From assembly GCF_000739085.1 (NCBI RefSeq), contig NZ_CP009110.1, positions 434,001-498,000 of the forward strand: a DNA stretch of 64,000 nucleotides, given 5' to 3'. The notes beneath the pieces were generated by a model. That model was not told the DNA's origin. It searched no databases and saw nothing but the letters and a program-made list of their open reading frames with translations. Positions 37,660 through 49,519 of this stretch are shown here, piece by piece; within the stretch, counting starts at the first letter, position 1, and every line of letters starts with the position of its first letter. Position numbers and translations under genes: made by a program. This stretch comes from Amycolatopsis methanolica 239 (GTDB lineage: Bacteria > Actinomycetota > Actinomycetes > Mycobacteriales > Pseudonocardiaceae).

Positions 37660-38996
37660 CACCGTTTTTCGCGCAGCAGGCCACGGACCAGATGACCCGG
37701 GCCGAGCTGCTGGCGGACGACCCGTGGTGGCTGATCCTGCTGAAGACCGTCGTGGTGCTGCTGATCGGGCCGCTCCTGACGATCTTCCTCATCGTGTGGG
37801 AGCGCAAGGCGATCGGCCGGATGCAGAACCGGCCCGGTCCGAACCGCGTCGGCCCCGGCGGCTACTTCCAGTCGCTGGCCGACGCGATCAAGCTGCCGTT
37901 CAAGGAGCAGATCATCCCGGACGGCGCGGACCGGAAGGTGTACTTCCTGGCGCCGGTGCTGTCCGCGGTGCCCGCGTTGATCGCGCTGGCCGCGATCCCG
38001 TTCGGGCCGCAGGTGTCGATCTTCGGTGAGCAGACCGTGCTGCAGCTGGTCGACCTGCCGGTCGGCGTGCTGGTGATCCTGGCCTGCTCGTCGGTCGGTG
38101 TGTACGGAATCGTGCTGGCCGGGTGGTCGTCCGGGTCGCCGTACCCGCTGCTCGGCGGGCTGCGGTCGGCGGCGCAGGTGATCTCGTACGAGATCGCGAT
38201 GGGCCTGTCGATCGTCGGGGTGGTGCTGTACTCGCAGTCGATGGCGACCGGCGCGATCGTCGACGCGCAGGCCCGCGGCTGGTACTTCTACCTGCTGCTG
38301 CCGAGTTTCGTGATCTACCTGATCTCGATGGTCGGCGAGACGAACCGCGCGCCGTTCGACCTGCCGGAGGCCGAGTCGGAGCTGGTCGGCGGGTTCCACA
38401 CCGAGTACTCGTCGATGAAGTTCGCGATGTTCTTCCTCGCCGAGTACGTGAACATGGTGATCGTCTCGGCGTTCGCGACGACGTTGTTCCTCGGCGGCTG
38501 GATGTTCCCGTTCGTCGGGCTGGACTCGCCGCTGAACCAGGGGTGGCTGCCGCTGATCTGGTTCGCGGTGAAGCTGTTCGCGTTGCTGTTCGGGTTCATC
38601 TGGCTGCGCGGGACACTGCCGCGGTTCCGGTACGACCAGTTCATGAAGCTGGGCTGGAAGGTCCTGGTGCCCGCCAACCTGGTCTGGATCGTGATCATCT
38701 CGTCGATCCGCGCGATCCGGAACAACGGTGGTCTGACGACGGGCCAGATCCTGATCGGCGGGGCGGTCGTGGTGGTGGTCGCGGTGGCGATCGCGCTGCT
38801 GGTGCCGGAGAAGAAGCAGCCCGACAGCGATTCGGTGCCGGTCACCGGCGGCGGTTTCCCGTTGCCGCCACTGGATCTGCGCGTGCCCGAGGTGCCCGAG
38901 CGGGGCGCCGGGAAGCGCAGGCGCCGGGCGGCCGGCCGTACTTCGGAGCCTGCCCAGGTGGGCGCCGGGAAGGAGGGTTCCGATGGGACTGTTTGA
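37656..38996 (+). CDS. nuoH: NADH-quinone oxidoreductase subunit H
   Basis: NuoH (eight spans) forms the membrane side of the quinone channel. The 446-residue protein has [22 protein letters not shown], the acidic quinone loop [27 protein letters not shown], and a polar C-terminal extension of about 50 residues ([11 protein letters not shown]...). ATG 37656 overlaps the nuoG stop, and its end overlaps nuoI by 14 bases. Confidence 0.97.
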   Translation: MTPFFAQQATDQMTRAELLADDPWWLILLKTVVVLLIGPLLTIFLIVWERKAIGRMQNRPGPNRVGPGGYFQSLADAIKLPFKEQIIPDGADRKVYFLAPVLSAVPALIALAAIPFGPQVSIFGEQTVLQLVDLPVGVLVILACSSVGVYGIVLAGWSSGSPYPLLGGLRSAAQVISYEIAMGLSIVGVVLYSQSMATGAIVDAQARGWYFYLLLPSFVIYLISMVGETNRAPFDLPEAESELVGGFHTEYSSMKFAMFFLAEYVNMVIVSAFATTLFLGGWMFPFVGLDSPLNQGWLPLIWFAVKLFALLFGFIWLRGTLPRFRYDQFMKLGWKVLVPANLVWIVIISSIRAIRNNGGLTTGQILIGGAVVVVVAVAIALLVPEKKQPDSDSVPVTGGGFPLPPLDLRVPEVPERGAGKRRRRAAGRTSEPAQVGAGKEGSDGTV

Positions 38997-39549
38997 CCCC
39001 ATCAAGGGTTTCGGCGTCACCTTCGGCACGATGTTCAAGAAGGTGGCGACGGAGGAGTACCCGGAGATCGGCGCCCCCGCCGCGCCCCGGTACCACGGGC
39101 GGCACCAGCTCAACCGGCACCCGGACGGGCTGGAGAAGTGCGTCGGCTGCGAGCTGTGCGCGTGGGCCTGCCCGGCGGACGCGATCTTCGTCGAGGGCGG
39201 CGACAACACCGAGGACGCCCGGTACTCGCCTGGCGAGCGCTACGGCAAGGACTACCAGATCAACTACCTGAGGTGCATCGGCTGCGGCCTCTGCGTCGAA
39301 GCGTGCCCCACCCGCTCCCTGACGATGATCAACTTCTACGAGATGGCGGACGACGACCGTCAGAAGCTGATCTGGACCAAGGAGGACCTGCTGGCGCCGC
39401 TGCTGCCGGGCATGGAGCAACCCCCGCACCCGATGCGCCTGGGCGACGACGAGCAGGACTACTACGTGCACGGCCCCGAACTGGCCCGCGGCCGCGGCAT
39501 CCCAGCGGGCGAGACGGTGGAAACCTCCCGCGAGGAGGCGATCCAATGA
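38983..39549 (+). CDS. nuoI: NADH-quinone oxidoreductase subunit I
   Basis: NuoI holds clusters N6a and N6b. The 188-residue protein has two [4Fe-4S] motifs, [12 protein letters not shown] and [12 protein letters not shown]. An N-terminal amphipathic stretch would rest on the membrane. Its stop TGA overlaps the ATG of a short downstream frame, an unusual arrangement between nuoI and nuoJ. Confidence 0.97.
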   Translation: MGLFDPIKGFGVTFGTMFKKVATEEYPEIGAPAAPRYHGRHQLNRHPDGLEKCVGCELCAWACPADAIFVEGGDNTEDARYSPGERYGKDYQINYLRCIGCGLCVEACPTRSLTMINFYEMADDDRQKLIWTKEDLLAPLLPGMEQPPHPMRLGDDEQDYYVHGPELARGRGIPAGETVETSREEAIQ

Positions 39550-39671
39550 CGGCCCGGGTCTCGCTGCGCGTCCTGTCGATCCACAGCCGGACGAACCTGC
39601 CCGCGGGACGCTCCTCGTTCCGGGGCAGCGCCCCGGTTTCGGGTCACTCCGGTGAGGAGACTGCCCGATGA
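39546..39671 (+). CDS. Short coupled ORF 1 between nuoI and nuoJ (41 aa)
   Basis: A 41-codon frame ([20 protein letters not shown], then 21 more residues) begins at an ATG overlapping the nuoI stop (ATGA). GAGGAGG lies 7 bases upstream, an ideal Shine-Dalgarno distance. Its stop overlaps the ATG of a second short frame. The peptide is basic and Ser/Arg-rich, with no membrane segment. I recognise no family. It may be a real small protein or a translation-coupling relay. Confidence 0.5.
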   Translation: MTARVSLRVLSIHSRTNLPAGRSSFRGSAPVSGHSGEETAR

Positions 39672-39751
39672 GCCGCTACCGATTCCTTTTCTGGGGTCTC
39701 CGCCCCGCGCGCGGCGACGCCGCGGGAGCCGTCCATAAGGAGGTGCGGTGA
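39668..39751 (+). CDS. Short coupled ORF 2 between nuoI and nuoJ (27 aa)
   Basis: A 27-codon frame ([20 protein letters not shown], then AVHKEVR) starts in an ATGA overlap with short ORF 1, with GGTGAGGAG 8 bases upstream. It stops in a GTGA overlap with nuoJ. The first ten residues are aromatic and basic. No homologue is known to me. With short ORF 1 it forms an unbroken chain of four-base overlaps through the operon. Confidence 0.5.
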   Translation: MSRYRFLFWGLRPARGDAAGAVHKEVR

Positions 39752-40548
39752 TGGTGCTGGCACAGGCCGCGGAGACGGTCTCCACCGGGGAGGCCATCGC
39801 GTTCTGGATCCTCGGCCCGATCGCCCTGCTGGGCGCCCTCGGGCTGATCTTCGCCCGCAACGCCGTCCACTCGGCGCTCTTCCTGGCCCTCACGATGTTC
39901 TCGCTGGGCATCCTCTACATGGTCCAGCAGGCGCCGTTCCTCGGGTTCACCCAGATCATCGTCTACACCGGCGCGATCATGATGCTGTTCCTGTTCGTGC
40001 TGATGCTCGTCGGGCGGGAGAGTTCCGACTCGGTCGTCGAGGTGCTGCGCGGGCAGCGCCTGTGGGGCGGCATCCTCGGCATCGGCATCGCCGGGCTGAT
40101 GGCCACCGCGCTCACCCGGGCGCTGGCCAACGTCACCCCGGCGCCCGCGCCGGACGGGACCGCCGGCGGCCTCGGCCGCCTCATCTTCACCGACTACCTG
40201 TTCCCGTTCGAGCTCACCTCGGCGCTGCTGATCACCGCCGCGCTCGGGGCGATGGTGCTGGCCTTCACCGAGAAACGCGGCCGCCGCACGCAGAAGGAAC
40301 TCGTCGAGGCCCGGTTCCGCGGCGAGTACGAACGCATCTCGCCGAAGCCGGGGCCCGGCGTGTTCGCCACGTCCCACTCGGTGACGACCCCCGCGATCCT
40401 GCCCGACGGCACGGTCGCGCCCGAGTCGCTGTCCACCATCATCGAGTCCACGCCGACGGCGCGGCTCGAAGCCGAGCGCAAGCAGGTCGAGGGCACCGAA
40501 CCGCAGCCCGACGCCCACGCGCTGGTCGGGAAGGGTGACGAGGAATGA
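39748..40548 (+). CDS. nuoJ: NADH-quinone oxidoreductase subunit J
   Basis: NuoJ is a five-span antiporter-module subunit. The 266-residue protein has [40 protein letters not shown] and [23 protein letters not shown], followed by a polar C-terminal extension of about 90 residues. AAGGAGGTG precedes the start. ATG 39751 is at the better spacing (7 bases), while GTG 39748 overlaps the preceding short ORF. Confidence 0.96.
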   Translation: MMVLAQAAETVSTGEAIAFWILGPIALLGALGLIFARNAVHSALFLALTMFSLGILYMVQQAPFLGFTQIIVYTGAIMMLFLFVLMLVGRESSDSVVEVLRGQRLWGGILGIGIAGLMATALTRALANVTPAPAPDGTAGGLGRLIFTDYLFPFELTSALLITAALGAMVLAFTEKRGRRTQKELVEARFRGEYERISPKPGPGVFATSHSVTTPAILPDGTVAPESLSTIIESTPTARLEAERKQVEGTEPQPDAHALVGKGDEE

Positions 40549-40844
40549 CCCCCACCTACTACCTGCTGCTGTCAGCCCTTTTGTTCTCCATCGGCGCGGT
40601 CGGGGTGCTGGTGCGGCGCAACGCCATCGTCGTGTTCATGTGCATCGAGCTGATGCTCAACGCCGTGAACCTCTCCCTGGTCACGTTCTCCCGCATCAAC
40701 GGCGGGCTCGACGGCCAGGTCATGGCGTTCTTCGTGATGGTCGTCGCCGCCGCCGAGGTCGTCGTCGGCCTGGCGATCATCATGGCCATCTTCCGCACCC
40801 GCCGCTCGGCCTCGGTCGACGACACCAACCTGCTCAAGTACTGA
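40545..40844 (+). CDS. nuoK: NADH-quinone oxidoreductase subunit K
   Basis: NuoK is a three-span proton-channel subunit. The 99-residue protein has the conserved glutamates in [13 protein letters not shown] and [18 protein letters not shown], both needed for coupling. ATG 40545 overlaps the nuoJ stop by four bases. Confidence 0.97.
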   Translation: MTPTYYLLLSALLFSIGAVGVLVRRNAIVVFMCIELMLNAVNLSLVTFSRINGGLDGQVMAFFVMVVAAAEVVVGLAIIMAIFRTRRSASVDDTNLLKY

Positions 40845-40879
40845 GAGGGCCCACCCGCCGGCCCACCACCACCCTCAAC

Positions 40880-40899
40880 GGAGGCGCTTCGCGCCGCAG
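40880..40899. repeat. Mini-hairpin repeat GGAGRCGCTTCGCGYCGCAG, copy 2
   Basis: GGCGC-TTC-GCGCC (40883-40895) with flanking GGA and GCAG lies in the 66-base nuoK-nuoL gap. Relative to the copy at 27239, the first A-T stem pair is replaced by G-C, so pairing is kept. Confidence 0.7.
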
Positions 40900-40910
40900 A
40901 AAGGATCCGC

Positions 40911-42806
40911 GTGATCGCATCATCGTGGCTGCTGGTCGCGTTCCCGGCCCTCGGCGCGCTCGTCCTGCTGGCCGGCGGACGGCGCACCGACCGCTGGGGT
41001 CACCTCCTCGGGTGCGCGACGGTCATCGCGTCGTTCGTGTACGGCCTGGTGCTGTTCCTCCGCAGCGACGGGCACGTGACCGACACCAGGATGTTCACCT
41101 GGATCGGCGTCGGTGACCTCCAGATCGACTTCGGGCTCCGCATCGACGCGCTCTCGCTCGTCTTCGTCCTGCTGATCACCGGTGTGGGCGCGCTGATTCA
41201 CATCTACTCGATCGGCTACATGGCCGAGGACCGCGACCGCAGGCGCTTCTTCGGGTACCTGAACCTGTTCGTGGCCTCCATGCTGGTTCTGGTGCTGGGC
41301 AACAACTTCGTGACGCTCTACCTCGGCTGGGAGGGCGTCGGCCTGGCGTCGTACCTGCTCATCGGCTGGTACTCGGACCGCCCGTCCGCGGCGACCGCCG
41401 CGAAGAAGGCGTTCCTGATGAACCGCGTCGGCGACGTCGGCCTCGCCCTCGCGATCTTCCTGATGTTCAAGTACCTCGGCACCGTCACCTACGCGGGCGT
41501 GTTCGACCGCATCGGCGACGCCCCGCCCGCCGTGATCACCGCGATCGCGATCCTGCTGCTGCTCGGCGCGTGCGGTAAGTCCGGCCAGTTCCCGCTCCAG
41601 GCGTGGCTCCCGGACGCGATGGAAGGCCCGACCCCGGTGTCGGCCCTCATCCACGCGGCAACCATGGTCACCGCCGGCGTGTACCTGGTGGCGCGCGCCA
41701 ACCCGATCTACAACGAGACCGAGACGGGCAGGCTGATCGTCACCCTCGTCGGCGCGATAACCCTGCTGATCGGGTGCATCATCGGCTGCGCCTACGACGA
41801 CATCAAGAAGGTGCTCGCGTACTCGACGGTCAGCCAGATCGGCTACATGATGCTCGCCGTCGGGCTCGGGCCGTTCGGCTACGCGCTCGGCATCATGCAC
41901 CTCCTCACCCACGGCTTCTTCAAGGCCGGGCTGTTCCTCGGCGCCGGTTCGGTCATGCACGGCATGAACGACGAGGTCGACATGCGCAAGTTCGGCGGCC
42001 TGTACCGGCACATGCCGATCACGTTCGTCACCTTCGGGCTCGGCTACCTGGCGCTCATCGGGTTCCCCTTCCTGTCGGGCTACTTCTCCAAGGACGCGAT
42101 CATCGAGGCCGCCTTCGGCCAGGAGGGCTGGCGCGGCTGGGTGTTCGGCCTCGCCGCGATGCTCGGCGCCGCGCTGACCGCCTTCTACATGACCCGCCTG
42201 ATGCTGCTCACCTTCTTCGGCAAGGAACGCTGGCGGGACCTGCGCACCGCCGAGGGCAAGGAGTTCCACCCGCACGAGTCGCCGCCGGTGATGACCGCGC
42301 CGATGATCGTGCTGGCCATCGGCTCGGTCGGCGCCGGCGCGTTCTTCGCCCTCGGCGACCGCCTTTCCGAGTGGCTCGCCCCGGCGCTGGGTGAGCTCGG
42401 CGAGGCCGAGCACACCGCGATCCCGCACTCGCTCATCCCGTGGATCACGGTCGCCCTGTCCGCGCTCGGCGTGCTGCTCGCCTGGCTCGTCGTCGGGCGC
42501 CGGGACACCCCGGTCGAGCGGCCGGAGAACGTCTCCGCCGTCGTCAAGGCGGCCCGCAAGGACCTGTACGGTAACGCGGTCAACGAGGCACTGGTCGCGA
42601 CCCCGGGCATGTGGCTCACCCGGTTCTCGGTCTACCTCGACAGCCGGGGCGTCGACGGCGCCGTCAACGGACTGGCCGCCGCTCTCGGTGGCGGATCCGG
42701 GCGATTGCGCAGACTGCAGACCGGCTTCGTCCGCTCGTACGCCCTGTCGATGCTGGCCGGCTCGTTCGTCCTCGTCGCCGCACTGCTGATGGTGAGGTTC
42801 TCATGA
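40911..42806 (+). CDS. nuoL: NADH-quinone oxidoreductase subunit L
   Basis: NuoL is the distal antiporter-like proton pump with the long lateral helix. The 631-residue protein has about 16 spans, the conserved [17 protein letters not shown] glutamate, [36 protein letters not shown] and [20 protein letters not shown] 40911 has AAAGGA 7 bases upstream. It overlaps nuoM by four bases. Confidence 0.97.
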   Translation: MIASSWLLVAFPALGALVLLAGGRRTDRWGHLLGCATVIASFVYGLVLFLRSDGHVTDTRMFTWIGVGDLQIDFGLRIDALSLVFVLLITGVGALIHIYSIGYMAEDRDRRRFFGYLNLFVASMLVLVLGNNFVTLYLGWEGVGLASYLLIGWYSDRPSAATAAKKAFLMNRVGDVGLALAIFLMFKYLGTVTYAGVFDRIGDAPPAVITAIAILLLLGACGKSGQFPLQAWLPDAMEGPTPVSALIHAATMVTAGVYLVARANPIYNETETGRLIVTLVGAITLLIGCIIGCAYDDIKKVLAYSTVSQIGYMMLAVGLGPFGYALGIMHLLTHGFFKAGLFLGAGSVMHGMNDEVDMRKFGGLYRHMPITFVTFGLGYLALIGFPFLSGYFSKDAIIEAAFGQEGWRGWVFGLAAMLGAALTAFYMTRLMLLTFFGKERWRDLRTAEGKEFHPHESPPVMTAPMIVLAIGSVGAGAFFALGDRLSEWLAPALGELGEAEHTAIPHSLIPWITVALSALGVLLAWLVVGRRDTPVERPENVSAVVKAARKDLYGNAVNEALVATPGMWLTRFSVYLDSRGVDGAVNGLAAALGGGSGRLRRLQTGFVRSYALSMLAGSFVLVAALLMVRFS

Positions 42807-44353
42807 CCTGGGTACTGGCCCTCATCCTCTGGCCGCTGATCGGCGCGTGCGTCGTCACCGGGCTGCGCCGCAACGACCGGCTCGCCACCCTCACCGCGGT
42901 GGCGTTCGCCATCGTCGAGCTGGCGATGATCGTCCCGACGTGGGCGACCTACGAGCCGAACGGCGCCCGCCTGCAGCACACCAGCTCGATGGACTGGATC
43001 CCGACCTTCGGCGTGCACATCTCCTTCGGCATCGACGGCATCGCGCTGGTGATGATCGCCGTGATCGCGTTCCTGGTGCCGATCGTCATCGGCGCCCTGG
43101 GCACGGCGGACAAGCTGCCGCAGGACCGCAGCGCGGGTGGTTTCCTCGCATTGATCCTGGTGCAGGAGGCCATCACCATCGCGGTGTTCGCCGCCACCGA
43201 CGTGTTCCTGTTCTACGTGCTGTTCGAGATCATGCTGATCCCGATGTACTTCCTCATCGGCGGCTACGGCGGCGCGAACCGGCAGTACGCGGCGGTCAAG
43301 TTCTTCCTGTACTCCTTCCTCGGCGGTCTGATCATGCTGGCCTCGGCGATCGGGGCCTACTCGCTCGCCGCCGACGAGCTGGGGAACGGAACGTTCGACT
43401 GGGCGACGCTGGTCACGGTGGTCCGGGACGCGCCGGCGAGCACCCAGATCTGGCTGTTCCTCGGGTTCTTCCTGGCGTTCGCCATCAAGGCGCCGCTGGT
43501 GCCGTTCCACACCTGGCTGCCCGACGCCGCCGGTGAGGCGCCCATCGGCGTCGCCGTGCTGCTGGTCGGTGTACTGGACAAGGTCGGCACGTTCGGGTTC
43601 CTGCGCTACTGCCTGCCGATGTTCCCGGAAGCCAGCAAGGACCTGGCGCCGCTGGTGCTGGTGCTGGCGGTGATCGGCGTGCTCTACGGCTCGATCCTCG
43701 CCGCCGGGCAACAGGACATGAAACGCTTCGTCGCCTACGTCTCGATCGCCCACTTCGGGTTCATCGCGCTGGGCATCTTCGCCTTCACCCAGCAGGCGAC
43801 CGTCGGCGCGGTGACCTACATGCTCAACCACAGCCTCGCGACCGGCATGCTGATCGTGGTGCTGGGCCTGGTGATCGCGCGCGGCGGCTCCACGCGGATC
43901 TCCGACTACGGCGGCATGTTCAAGCTGACACCGCTGCTCGGCGGGATGCTGCTCATCGCCGGTCTGTCCACTTTGTCCCTCCCGGGTACCAACTCGTTCG
44001 TCAGTGAGTTCCTGGTGTTGCTGGGCGCTTTCGAGACCCAGCCGGTGTACGCGATCCTCGCCACCGTCGGCATGGTGCTCGCCGCGGCCTACGTGCTCTG
44101 GCTGTACCAGCGCCTGATGACCGGCCCGGTGCGGGGGACCGCGCTGGTCGGCGCCGGGGGAGGCCCGGGCACCGCGATCGCCCCCGAGCTGGGCGCCCGG
44201 AAGTCGATCCGGGACCTCGGCGGCCGGGAGCTCGCGATCCTGGTGCCCATGGTGGTGCTGATCATCGGCCTTGGCTTCTATCCGCAACCCGTGCTGGACA
44301 CGGTGACCCCGTCGGTCGACGCGACGCTTTCCGCACTCAACGGAGGCCAGTGA
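42803..44353 (+). CDS. nuoM: NADH-quinone oxidoreductase subunit M
   Basis: NuoM is the second antiporter-like proton pump. From ATG 42803 the protein has 516 residues and about 14 spans, with the conserved glutamate in [58 protein letters not shown], and [12 protein letters not shown]. nuoN follows one base after its stop. Confidence 0.97.
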   Translation: MTWVLALILWPLIGACVVTGLRRNDRLATLTAVAFAIVELAMIVPTWATYEPNGARLQHTSSMDWIPTFGVHISFGIDGIALVMIAVIAFLVPIVIGALGTADKLPQDRSAGGFLALILVQEAITIAVFAATDVFLFYVLFEIMLIPMYFLIGGYGGANRQYAAVKFFLYSFLGGLIMLASAIGAYSLAADELGNGTFDWATLVTVVRDAPASTQIWLFLGFFLAFAIKAPLVPFHTWLPDAAGEAPIGVAVLLVGVLDKVGTFGFLRYCLPMFPEASKDLAPLVLVLAVIGVLYGSILAAGQQDMKRFVAYVSIAHFGFIALGIFAFTQQATVGAVTYMLNHSLATGMLIVVLGLVIARGGSTRISDYGGMFKLTPLLGGMLLIAGLSTLSLPGTNSFVSEFLVLLGAFETQPVYAILATVGMVLAAAYVLWLYQRLMTGPVRGTALVGAGGGPGTAIAPELGARKSIRDLGGRELAILVPMVVLIIGLGFYPQPVLDTVTPSVDATLSALNGGQ

Positions 44354-44354
44354 A

Positions 44355-45917
44355 ATGCTCGGGATTCTGGCCCAGCAAGGGCAAATCTCCGCACCGGAGA
44401 TCGCGTACGACGCGATCCTGCCGGTGCTGATCGTGCTCGGCGCGGCATGCGTGAGCGTGCTGTTCGAGGCGTTCCTGCCCCGGCACATGCGGTGGCCGTC
44501 GCAGGTGCTGCTCAGCCTGACCGCTCTGGCCGCCGCCGGTGTCGCGCTGGCCGTGTACGTCAGCGGTTCGCCGGTCAAGGGCCTGACCACCCTCAGCGGC
44601 GCCGTGTCGGTCGACAAGCCCGCCCTGTTCCTGTGGGGCACGCTGCTCGCCCTCGCGCTGCCCGCGATCCTGCTGATCGCGGACCGCTCGGTCGAGCCGG
44701 GCGGCGCCTTCGTCGCGCAGGCCGCGATCCGGCCGGGCACCGTGCAGGACCGGGCCCAGGTCGGGTCGACGGGCATGCAGACCGAGGTCTTCCCGCTGGC
44801 GCTGTTCGCGCTGGGCGGGATGATGACGTTCTGCGCGGCCAACGACCTGCTCACCATGTTCATCGCGCTCGAGGTGCTGAGCCTGCCGCTGTACCTGATG
44901 TGCGGCCTGGCTCGGCGCCGGCGCCTGCTGTCGCAAGAGGCGGCGGTCAAGTACTTCCTCCTCGGGGCCTTCTCGTCGGCGTTCTTCCTCTACGGCCTGG
45001 CGCTGCTCTACGGCTACGCGGGTTCGGTCAAGCTGGCCGACATCGCCAACGCCGCGGCCGGCTCGGACCGGTCGGACATGCTGTTGTTCGCGGGCATGGG
45101 CCTCCTCGTGGTCGGGTTGCTGTTCAAGGGTTCGGTCGGCCCGTTCCACACCTGGACGCCGGACGTCTACCAGGGCGCGCCGACCCCGGTGACCGGGTTC
45201 ATGGCGGCCTGCACCAAGGTCGCCGCGTTCGGCGGCATCCTGCGGGTGCTGACCGTCGGGTTCGAGTCGACCAGCTGGGAGTGGCGCGGCGTGCTGTGGG
45301 CCGTCGCGATCATCTCCATGGCGATCGGCGCCGTGCTCGGCCTGACCCAGACCGACGTCAAGCGCATGATCGCGTACTCTTCCGTCGCGCACGCCGGCTT
45401 CCTGCTCGTCGGCACGCTCGCGATGACCGAACAGGGCCTGTCCGGGACCCTGTTCTACCTGCTGGCCTACGGCTTCACGACCCTGGCCGCGTTCGGCGTG
45501 GTCTCGCTCGTGCGTGACGCCAAGGGCGAGGCCACGCACCTGTCGGCGTGGGCCGGCCTGGCCAAGCGGTCGCCCGTGCTGGCCGGGGTGTTCACCTTCC
45601 TCCTGCTCGCTCTGGCCGGGATCCCGTTGACCAGCGGGTTCGTCGGCAAGTTCGTCGTGTTCTCGGCGGCGCTGCGGGACGGCATGGCGCCCCTGGTGGT
45701 GATCGCGCTGGTGTTCAGCGCCGTCGCGGCGTTCTTCTACCTGCGGGTGGTCGTGCTCATGTACTTCTCCAAGCCGGCTCCGGAGGGGCCGACCGTGACG
45801 GTGCCGGGCGCGTTCACCACGGCGGCGATCACGCTCGGCGTGATCATCACCCTGCTGCTCGGCGTCGCCCCCGCCTTCGCCCTGGACTGGGCGGGAGCGG
45901 GTGCCTTCGCCTTCTGA
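44355..45917 (+). CDS. nuoN: NADH-quinone oxidoreductase subunit N
   Basis: NuoN is the third antiporter-like subunit and the last gene of the operon. The 520-residue protein has about 14 spans, FIALEVLSLPLYLMCGLAR with the key glutamate, FKGSVGPFHTWTPDVYQGAPTPVTGFMAACTKVA, and RMIAYSSVAHAGF. A terminator follows 13 bases after the stop. Confidence 0.97.
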   Translation: MLGILAQQGQISAPEIAYDAILPVLIVLGAACVSVLFEAFLPRHMRWPSQVLLSLTALAAAGVALAVYVSGSPVKGLTTLSGAVSVDKPALFLWGTLLALALPAILLIADRSVEPGGAFVAQAAIRPGTVQDRAQVGSTGMQTEVFPLALFALGGMMTFCAANDLLTMFIALEVLSLPLYLMCGLARRRRLLSQEAAVKYFLLGAFSSAFFLYGLALLYGYAGSVKLADIANAAAGSDRSDMLLFAGMGLLVVGLLFKGSVGPFHTWTPDVYQGAPTPVTGFMAACTKVAAFGGILRVLTVGFESTSWEWRGVLWAVAIISMAIGAVLGLTQTDVKRMIAYSSVAHAGFLLVGTLAMTEQGLSGTLFYLLAYGFTTLAAFGVVSLVRDAKGEATHLSAWAGLAKRSPVLAGVFTFLLLALAGIPLTSGFVGKFVVFSAALRDGMAPLVVIALVFSAVAAFFYLRVVVLMYFSKPAPEGPTVTVPGAFTTAAITLGVIITLLLGVAPAFALDWAGAGAFAF

Positions 45918-45930
45918 CGACCGCGCCACC

Positions 45931-45969
45931 GGAAGTGCCCTCCGTCCACCCTGGCCGGGGGGCACTTCC
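45931..45969. terminator. Terminator of the nuo operon
   Basis: A perfect 10-bp stem, GGAAGTGCCC (45931-45940) with GGGCACTTCC (45960-45969), encloses a 19-base loop between nuoN and the convergent small gene at 45980. It can serve both strands. Confidence 0.75.
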
Positions 45970-45979
45970 GTGTCCGGGG

Positions 45980-46183
45980 TCAGGTCGGATCGAGCGCGCG
46001 CACGACGTCGGGATAGGAACACGCGTGCCGGTGCACGTCGCCGCACCGGCAGGGCTGCTCGCGCGCCAGCCGCATCAGCTTGCGCAGGTGCCGCTGAGCG
46101 AGCCCGCGCTCGCGCGCCTCGCCCAGGGTGGGCCGGAGGGCCTGGTTGCGGGTGCGGCGGCCGGGGACGGTCTGCTCGGTCAT
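45980..46183 (-). CDS. Small histidine/cysteine-containing protein, unknown function
   Basis: The 67-residue product is basic in its first half (MTEQTVPGRRTRNQALRP) and has a CRCGDVHRHAC cluster near residues 45-55 that could bind a metal. ATG 46183 has AAGGAG 9 bases upstream on the minus strand. It is convergent with nuoN. I recognise no family, but the codon pattern and ribosome site support a real gene. Confidence 0.6.
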   Translation of the reverse strand: MTEQTVPGRRTRNQALRPTLGEARERGLAQRHLRKLMRLAREQPCRCGDVHRHACSYPDVVRALDPT

Positions 46184-46334
46184 TTCTCGAGGCTCCTTTC
46201 GGGAGGGATGTCTCGAGCATGCCCGGTGTGGCGGCGGAGTAGGAAACAGAACGGGATTCTGTGGATGGCTGAGGGCGATGTGGACAAGTCGCGCCGTTTC
46301 GCCGGTGTGGCGCCGTTCTTGTCGGCCGGGTGTG

Positions 46335-48287
<1,953 letters not shown>

Positions 48288-48372
48288 TCACCCGATGGTG
48301 TGCGGACCCGTTGTCGCGTGCATCACCAGGGTGGTTCGCAGAGGGCGCACGAACAGCCCGGGTGCAGCCATT

Positions 48373-48378
48373 ACGCTG
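48373..48378 (+). promoter_or_regulatory. Predicted -10 element of the polyprenyl synthase gene
   Basis: TACGCT lies about 40 bases before GTG 48418, leaving a short leader that contains a GGAGAGGG ribosome site. Confidence 0.45.
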
Positions 48379-48417
48379 GTGAGGACCGGTCAGTGAAGTG
48401 CGGAGAGGGCGGACAAC

Positions 48418-49443
48418 GTGTCAGTGCGGCACCGGGGTAGCACGATCGAGGAGCTGCGCGGGAGCGTGGGCCTGCGGATCGCCGACGAGCAGCTGCTGCG
48501 CACGCTGGCCGCTGGACTGGACGACGTCGAAAAGCTGCTGCGCGACACCGCGCGCAGCGAAGTGCAGGCCGTCCACGACGCCGCGTCGCACCTGGTCGAG
48601 GCGGGGGGCAAACGTTTTCGCCCGATGATGACCCTGCTGGCGGGCGAGTTCGGCGACGGCAACCACGCCGACGTCGTGATCGCCGCGGCGGCCGTCGAGC
48701 TGGTCCACCTGGCCACGCTGTACCACGACGACGTGATGGACGAGGCCACGATGCGGCGCGGGGCGCCCAGCGTCAACGCCCGCTGGACCAACAGCATCGC
48801 GATCCTCACCGGCGACTTCCTGTTCGCGCACGCCTCCCGGCTGGTGTCCGACCTGGGCACCGACGCCGCCCGCATCCTCGCCGAGACGTTCAGCGAACTG
48901 GTCACCGGCCAGATGCGGGAGACCGTCGGGCCGGGCGAGGGCGAGGACCCGGTCGACCACTACCTCACCGTCATCGCGCAGAAGACCGGCTCGCTGATCG
49001 CCACCTCCGGCCGGTTCGGCGCGATGGTCTCCGGCGCCAAGCCGGACGCGATCCGGGCGATGCAGCGGTTCGGCGAGATCATCGGCACCGCGTTCCAGAT
49101 CTCCGACGACATCATCGACATCGCCTCGCCGTCGCACGAGTCCGGCAAGACGCCGGGCACCGACCTGCGGGAGGGCGTGCGCACGCTGCCGATGCTGTAC
49201 GCGCTGGCCGACCCGGACACCGACCCGCGGCTGGTCGAGCTGCTGGCGGGCCCGATCACCGACGACGACCTGGTCGAGGAGGCCCTGACCCTGCTGCGGG
49301 CGTCCACCGGGCTGGACCGCGCCATGGTCACCCTGTCGGACTACGCTCAGCGGGCGAGGACGGAGCTGGCCCCCCTGCCGGCCGGGCCCGCGAGGGACGC
49401 GTGCGAGTCCGTCGCGGACTACCTCGTCGCGCGGACCAGGTAG
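48418..49443 (+). CDS. Polyprenyl diphosphate synthase
   Basis: This trans-prenyltransferase has both aspartate-rich motifs: DDVMDEATMRRG (from Asp104) and DDIIDIASPSHESGKTPGTD (from Asp230). It extends an allylic diphosphate with IPP. The 341-residue length and its place next to men genes (compare Rv0562, grcC1) suggest it makes the menaquinone tail used by MenA. Chain length cannot be set from sequence alone. GTG 48418 is preceded by GGAGAGGG about 9 bases upstream. Confidence 0.92.
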   Translation: MSVRHRGSTIEELRGSVGLRIADEQLLRTLAAGLDDVEKLLRDTARSEVQAVHDAASHLVEAGGKRFRPMMTLLAGEFGDGNHADVVIAAAAVELVHLATLYHDDVMDEATMRRGAPSVNARWTNSIAILTGDFLFAHASRLVSDLGTDAARILAETFSELVTGQMRETVGPGEGEDPVDHYLTVIAQKTGSLIATSGRFGAMVSGAKPDAIRAMQRFGEIIGTAFQISDDIIDIASPSHESGKTPGTDLREGVRTLPMLYALADPDTDPRLVELLAGPITDDDLVEEALTLLRASTGLDRAMVTLSDYAQRARTELAPLPAGPARDACESVADYLVARTR

Positions 49444-49519
49444 ATCGCGCGTCATGCGTGAGCCGCTGCGGCGTCACTGTGAGTGGTAACCGCGCGGTAG
49501 GAAAGGAAGGGCAGCACGG

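Noticed and set aside
36276..39209. 977-codon minus-strand frame opposite nuoG and nuoH
   Set aside because: It is a shadow of well-supported nuo genes. Its composition follows the opposite-strand third-position GC bias.
46190..46235. CTCGAG inverted repeat as a terminator or operator
   Set aside because: The arms are only six bases with a long gap, and the sequence overlaps the ribosome site of the small gene at 45980.
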